Source of the DNA: Bacteroidales bacterium
GTDB lineage: Bacteria > Bacteroidota > Bacteroidia > Bacteroidales > ML635J-15
Length of the DNA stretch: 9,294 nt
Assembly: GCA_028697515.1 (NCBI GenBank)
Contig: JAQVEY010000007.1
Span: forward strand, 8,453 to 17,746
Direction: 5' to 3'
Below are positions 7,647-9,294 of the stretch, in pieces. The position numbers and the translations under genes were made by a program. The notes beneath the pieces were generated by a model. The model did not search any database, was not told the DNA's origin, and saw only the letters and a program-made list of their open reading frames with translations. Within the stretch, counting starts at the first letter, position 1, and every line of letters starts with the position of its first letter.

Positions 7647-8993
7647 TTAAAAACTGTATTTCATTCCAATCCATATTCCGCTTAAAACTTTGCCTGATAT
7701 ATCATAAATAGTATTTTTAGGACCATCCATAATTTGACCTCCTCCGGAAATACTTAGTTCGTCATTTGCTTTCCATGTTATGTTTCCTCTGATGAGCTTT
7801 TCTTCAGTACTCAAATTGTACAGAAAACTGAGTTCTGTTGACAGTGTTTCCCAAAGCCAATTTCGGTGTAGCGACAGCATCATGGCATTATTCATTTGAT
7901 AATACTGCTCAAAAACTCTTCTGGTATATTTAGCAGATTCATAAATAACAGTTTCATTCATATAATTTATTAATTGTGCAGTATCTGTAAAATCAGACGG
8001 CAGGCTTGGAGCGACAAGTTTTTCAAAATCAAAAACATATCTGCCGATATATTCTGCTATAATTTTTACTCCTGCTATGTCTTTTTCCAGTCCAATTACA
8101 TAGTGCAGATTTGGGTTGGGAGTGAAGATATTGTCTTTGTAATTATTGGTATGATTATATGCCATTTCGCCACTTATAAGCCAAGTTTTTACCGGAAAAC
8201 TAAAATCCAATCCTGCAGAGGTCTTTTTATAAAAGGCGGGCTGATATATTATCTTTATTGCAGGTATCATTTCAATATTCTTCAAATCAAAGGCATAATA
8301 TGGGTCATAGCCGTTAAAAAACATTAGACCAAAGTCTATTCCACTCAGAGTAGTATTAACTCGTGCAGAATAACTCATATTGTCAAAATTCACATCAGGC
8401 AAAGTCATATCGTCAAATATTGCATTTGCGCCCATATCATTGCTCATATCAAATAAATCGTAGCGATAAACAGATGGTTTGAAAAAGGGTAGAAGGACAA
8501 GTTCAATATTTATTTGACTTACAGGTTTTATATTTGTCTTAAGCATGAAATTTGACATTTTCATATCTTCGATATCCGAGCTAATATAGAAATAGTCTTT
8601 AGGACAAATATTGTCAGTAGGGTTAAAACCTGTTGCTTTACCGTAATTTATTATTCTGTTTCCCAGAGAGATTTCGAAATATTTTCCAGTGTATTCTGCG
8701 TAAGCTTCTTTTAAGTTGATAATTGTTTGATGCTCACCGAAAAATATTCCGTCCCGGACACGCAAATCAGCAACAAAGCCCGTATTATTTCCCGAAAATG
8801 ATGTTTTAATTCCAAATTCACCAAATGCATTAGCAATATCAAAGGTTTCAGAACCACCAAAGGCCGAACCCCGTGCAAATCCGTTTAGTGTAAATTTGGG
8901 TATTTCTGTAATTATCTCAGAATAATCTTCCTGAGACAGTAGATTAAAACTAACACAAATAATAATTAGAAAACCGAAAATCGTTCTTTTCAT
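7647..8993 (-). CDS. Outer-membrane beta-barrel protein, DUF1302-like
   Basis: This encodes 448 residues. A signal peptide (1-20, cleavage LLS|QED) is followed by many amphipathic strands, and the protein ends in IWIGMKYSF with the C-terminal Phe used by the BAM complex to recognise barrels. The segment ISLGNRIINYGKATGFNPTD (108-127) recalls the 'GxQxxxWG...NPxD' element of DUF1302 and related porin-like barrels. That family often accompanies RND pumps and LolA-fold (DUF1329-like) proteins in Gram-negative genomes. Residues 179-206 form a loop with seven Asp and four Met residues, probably extracellular or channel-lining. As the first gene of the four-gene minus-strand operon, it is the likely outer-membrane exit or receiving site for whatever the RND pump and LolA-like carrier handle. 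Barrel assignment is strong; the DUF1302 link is moderate. Confidence 0.75.
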   Translation of the reverse strand: MKRTIFGFLIIICVSFNLLSQEDYSEIITEIPKFTLNGFARGSAFGGSETFDIANAFGEFGIKTSFSGNNTGFVADLRVRDGIFFGEHQTIINLKEAYAEYTGKYFEISLGNRIINYGKATGFNPTDNICPKDYFYISSDIEDMKMSNFMLKTNIKPVSQINIELVLLPFFKPSVYRYDLFDMSNDMGANAIFDDMTLPDVNFDNMSYSARVNTTLSGIDFGLMFFNGYDPYYAFDLKNIEMIPAIKIIYQPAFYKKTSAGLDFSFPVKTWLISGEMAYNHTNNYKDNIFTPNPNLHYVIGLEKDIAGVKIIAEYIGRYVFDFEKLVAPSLPSDFTDTAQLINYMNETVIYESAKYTRRVFEQYYQMNNAMMLSLHRNWLWETLSTELSFLYNLSTEEKLIRGNITWKANDELSISGGGQIMDGPKNTIYDISGKVLSGIWIGMKYSF

Positions 8994-9011
8994 TTACAAT
9001 AAATTTTGAGA

Positions 9012-9019
9012 CAAATTTA
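9012..9019 (-). promoter_or_regulatory. Possible -7 promoter box of the four-gene envelope operon
   Basis: On the minus strand this reads TAAATTTG, a full match to the Bacteroidota -7 consensus TAnnTTTG. It lies 18 bases upstream of the ATG of the first operon gene, implying a very short leader. The -33 region has no clear TTTG; the nearest candidate is a TTTA at 9036-9039, with a shorter spacer than usual. It is the only such box I find in the 301 bases upstream of the operon. Confidence 0.35.
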
Positions 9020-9148
9020 CTGCTACATATACTCGTAAATGGTTAGTATTTTAAAAGTAGTACTGATATTTGTGGTTCAGATTTTAAAAATAGGAGTAAG
9101 AATTTGTAATGAAATAGAGTTGGGTTTGCTTGTTTTTTGATGTTACAA

Positions 9149-9174
9149 CTCCGCTGCCTCACCCTCCGCTGCCT
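9149..9174. repeat. 11-bp GC-rich direct repeat in AT-rich spacer
   Basis: CTCCGCTGCCT occurs at 9149-9159 and again at 9164-9174, separated by CACC (15-base period). The block is far richer in G+C than the surrounding spacer. An imperfect palindrome, ATTTGCAATTACAAAT (9179-9194, 7 of 8 pairs matching), follows almost at once. The minus strand is open over a short stretch here (15 codons, Ala/Glu-rich, no start codon), which I do not regard as a gene. The block could be a dispersed intergenic repeat unit or the end of a decayed element; the sequence alone cannot decide. Confidence 0.5.
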
Positions 9175-9294
9175 TTAGATTTGCAATTACAAATTAACAA
9201 TGAGTTTTTAAAAAGGAATAATGGTTATTATTAATGAATTTCTTTTTTTGCTACTTTTTTTCTTTGTTGAAAACATTTAAATTGTTAATAAAGT

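Larger units (their letters stand above)
8994..9294. other. Intergenic region without a credible gene
   Basis: These 301 bases between the start of the envelope operon and the right window edge hold no ORF with coding character on either strand. They contain the possible operon promoter near 9012, a GC-rich 11-bp direct repeat (9149-9174), an imperfect 16-base palindrome (9179-9194) and long T-tracts from about 9239 to 9270. I see no tRNA, riboswitch or strong terminator hairpin. Confidence 0.6.

Noticed and set aside
7974..8327. Long plus-strand open frame antisense to the barrel gene
   Set aside because: It lies wholly inside the barrel gene, its translation is rich in Cys, Ile and Tyr with no family pattern, and the opposite strand clearly encodes an exported barrel.
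9143..9193. Short Ala/Glu-rich minus-strand open stretch over the GC-rich repeat, as a gene remnant
   Set aside because: It has 15 codons between stops, no start codon and no recognised tail; the pattern is explained by the 15-base repeat period.

Overview
The window is AT-rich and looks like Bacteroidota, most plausibly a Bacteroidales- or Marinilabiliales-like lineage. The reasons are a type IX secretion (T9SS) C-terminal sorting domain, an Omp28-type protein, a DUF2141 protein, TAnnTTTG-type -7 boxes, no convincing Shine-Dalgarno sequences, and signal peptides whose predicted mature ends all begin with glutamine. I see no RNA gene, CRISPR array, intact mobile element or phage gene.

Left part, plus strand (1-1200): two overlapping genes for small outer-membrane beta-barrel proteins. 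The first enters from outside the window. They share a collinear pattern and look like diverged tandem homologues. A 225-base spacer with short direct repeats and a possible -7 box follows. Next comes an apparent two-gene unit (1426-4089): a small FMN-dependent nitroreductase-family protein and, 9 bases on, a 695-residue secreted multidomain protein. The latter has an Omp28/thioredoxin-like CxxC domain, a beta-sandwich-like segment, a glutamine-amidotransferase-like alpha/beta segment and a T9SS tail.

Right part, minus strand (8993 down to 4118): a compact four-gene operon, in transcription order. It encodes an outer-membrane beta-barrel (DUF1302-like), an MMPL/RND-superfamily inner-membrane transporter, a LolA-fold 'outer membrane lipoprotein-sorting' periplasmic protein, and a small exported DUF2141 protein. 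Gaps are 31, 18 and 6 bases. Together they supply an inner-membrane pump, a periplasmic hydrophobic-ligand carrier and an outer-membrane barrel. This suggests a trans-envelope lipid or hydrophobic-molecule export route; the cargo cannot be read from the sequence.

The operon converges on the Omp28-like gene with only 28 bases between stop codons. The right end (8994-9294) has no credible gene. It holds the operon's likely promoter and a GC-rich 11-bp direct repeat beside an imperfect palindrome. The most interesting items are the four-gene envelope module, the one-sided loss of the TM4 acidic residue in its RND pump, and the glutamine found after every predicted signal-peptide cleavage site.
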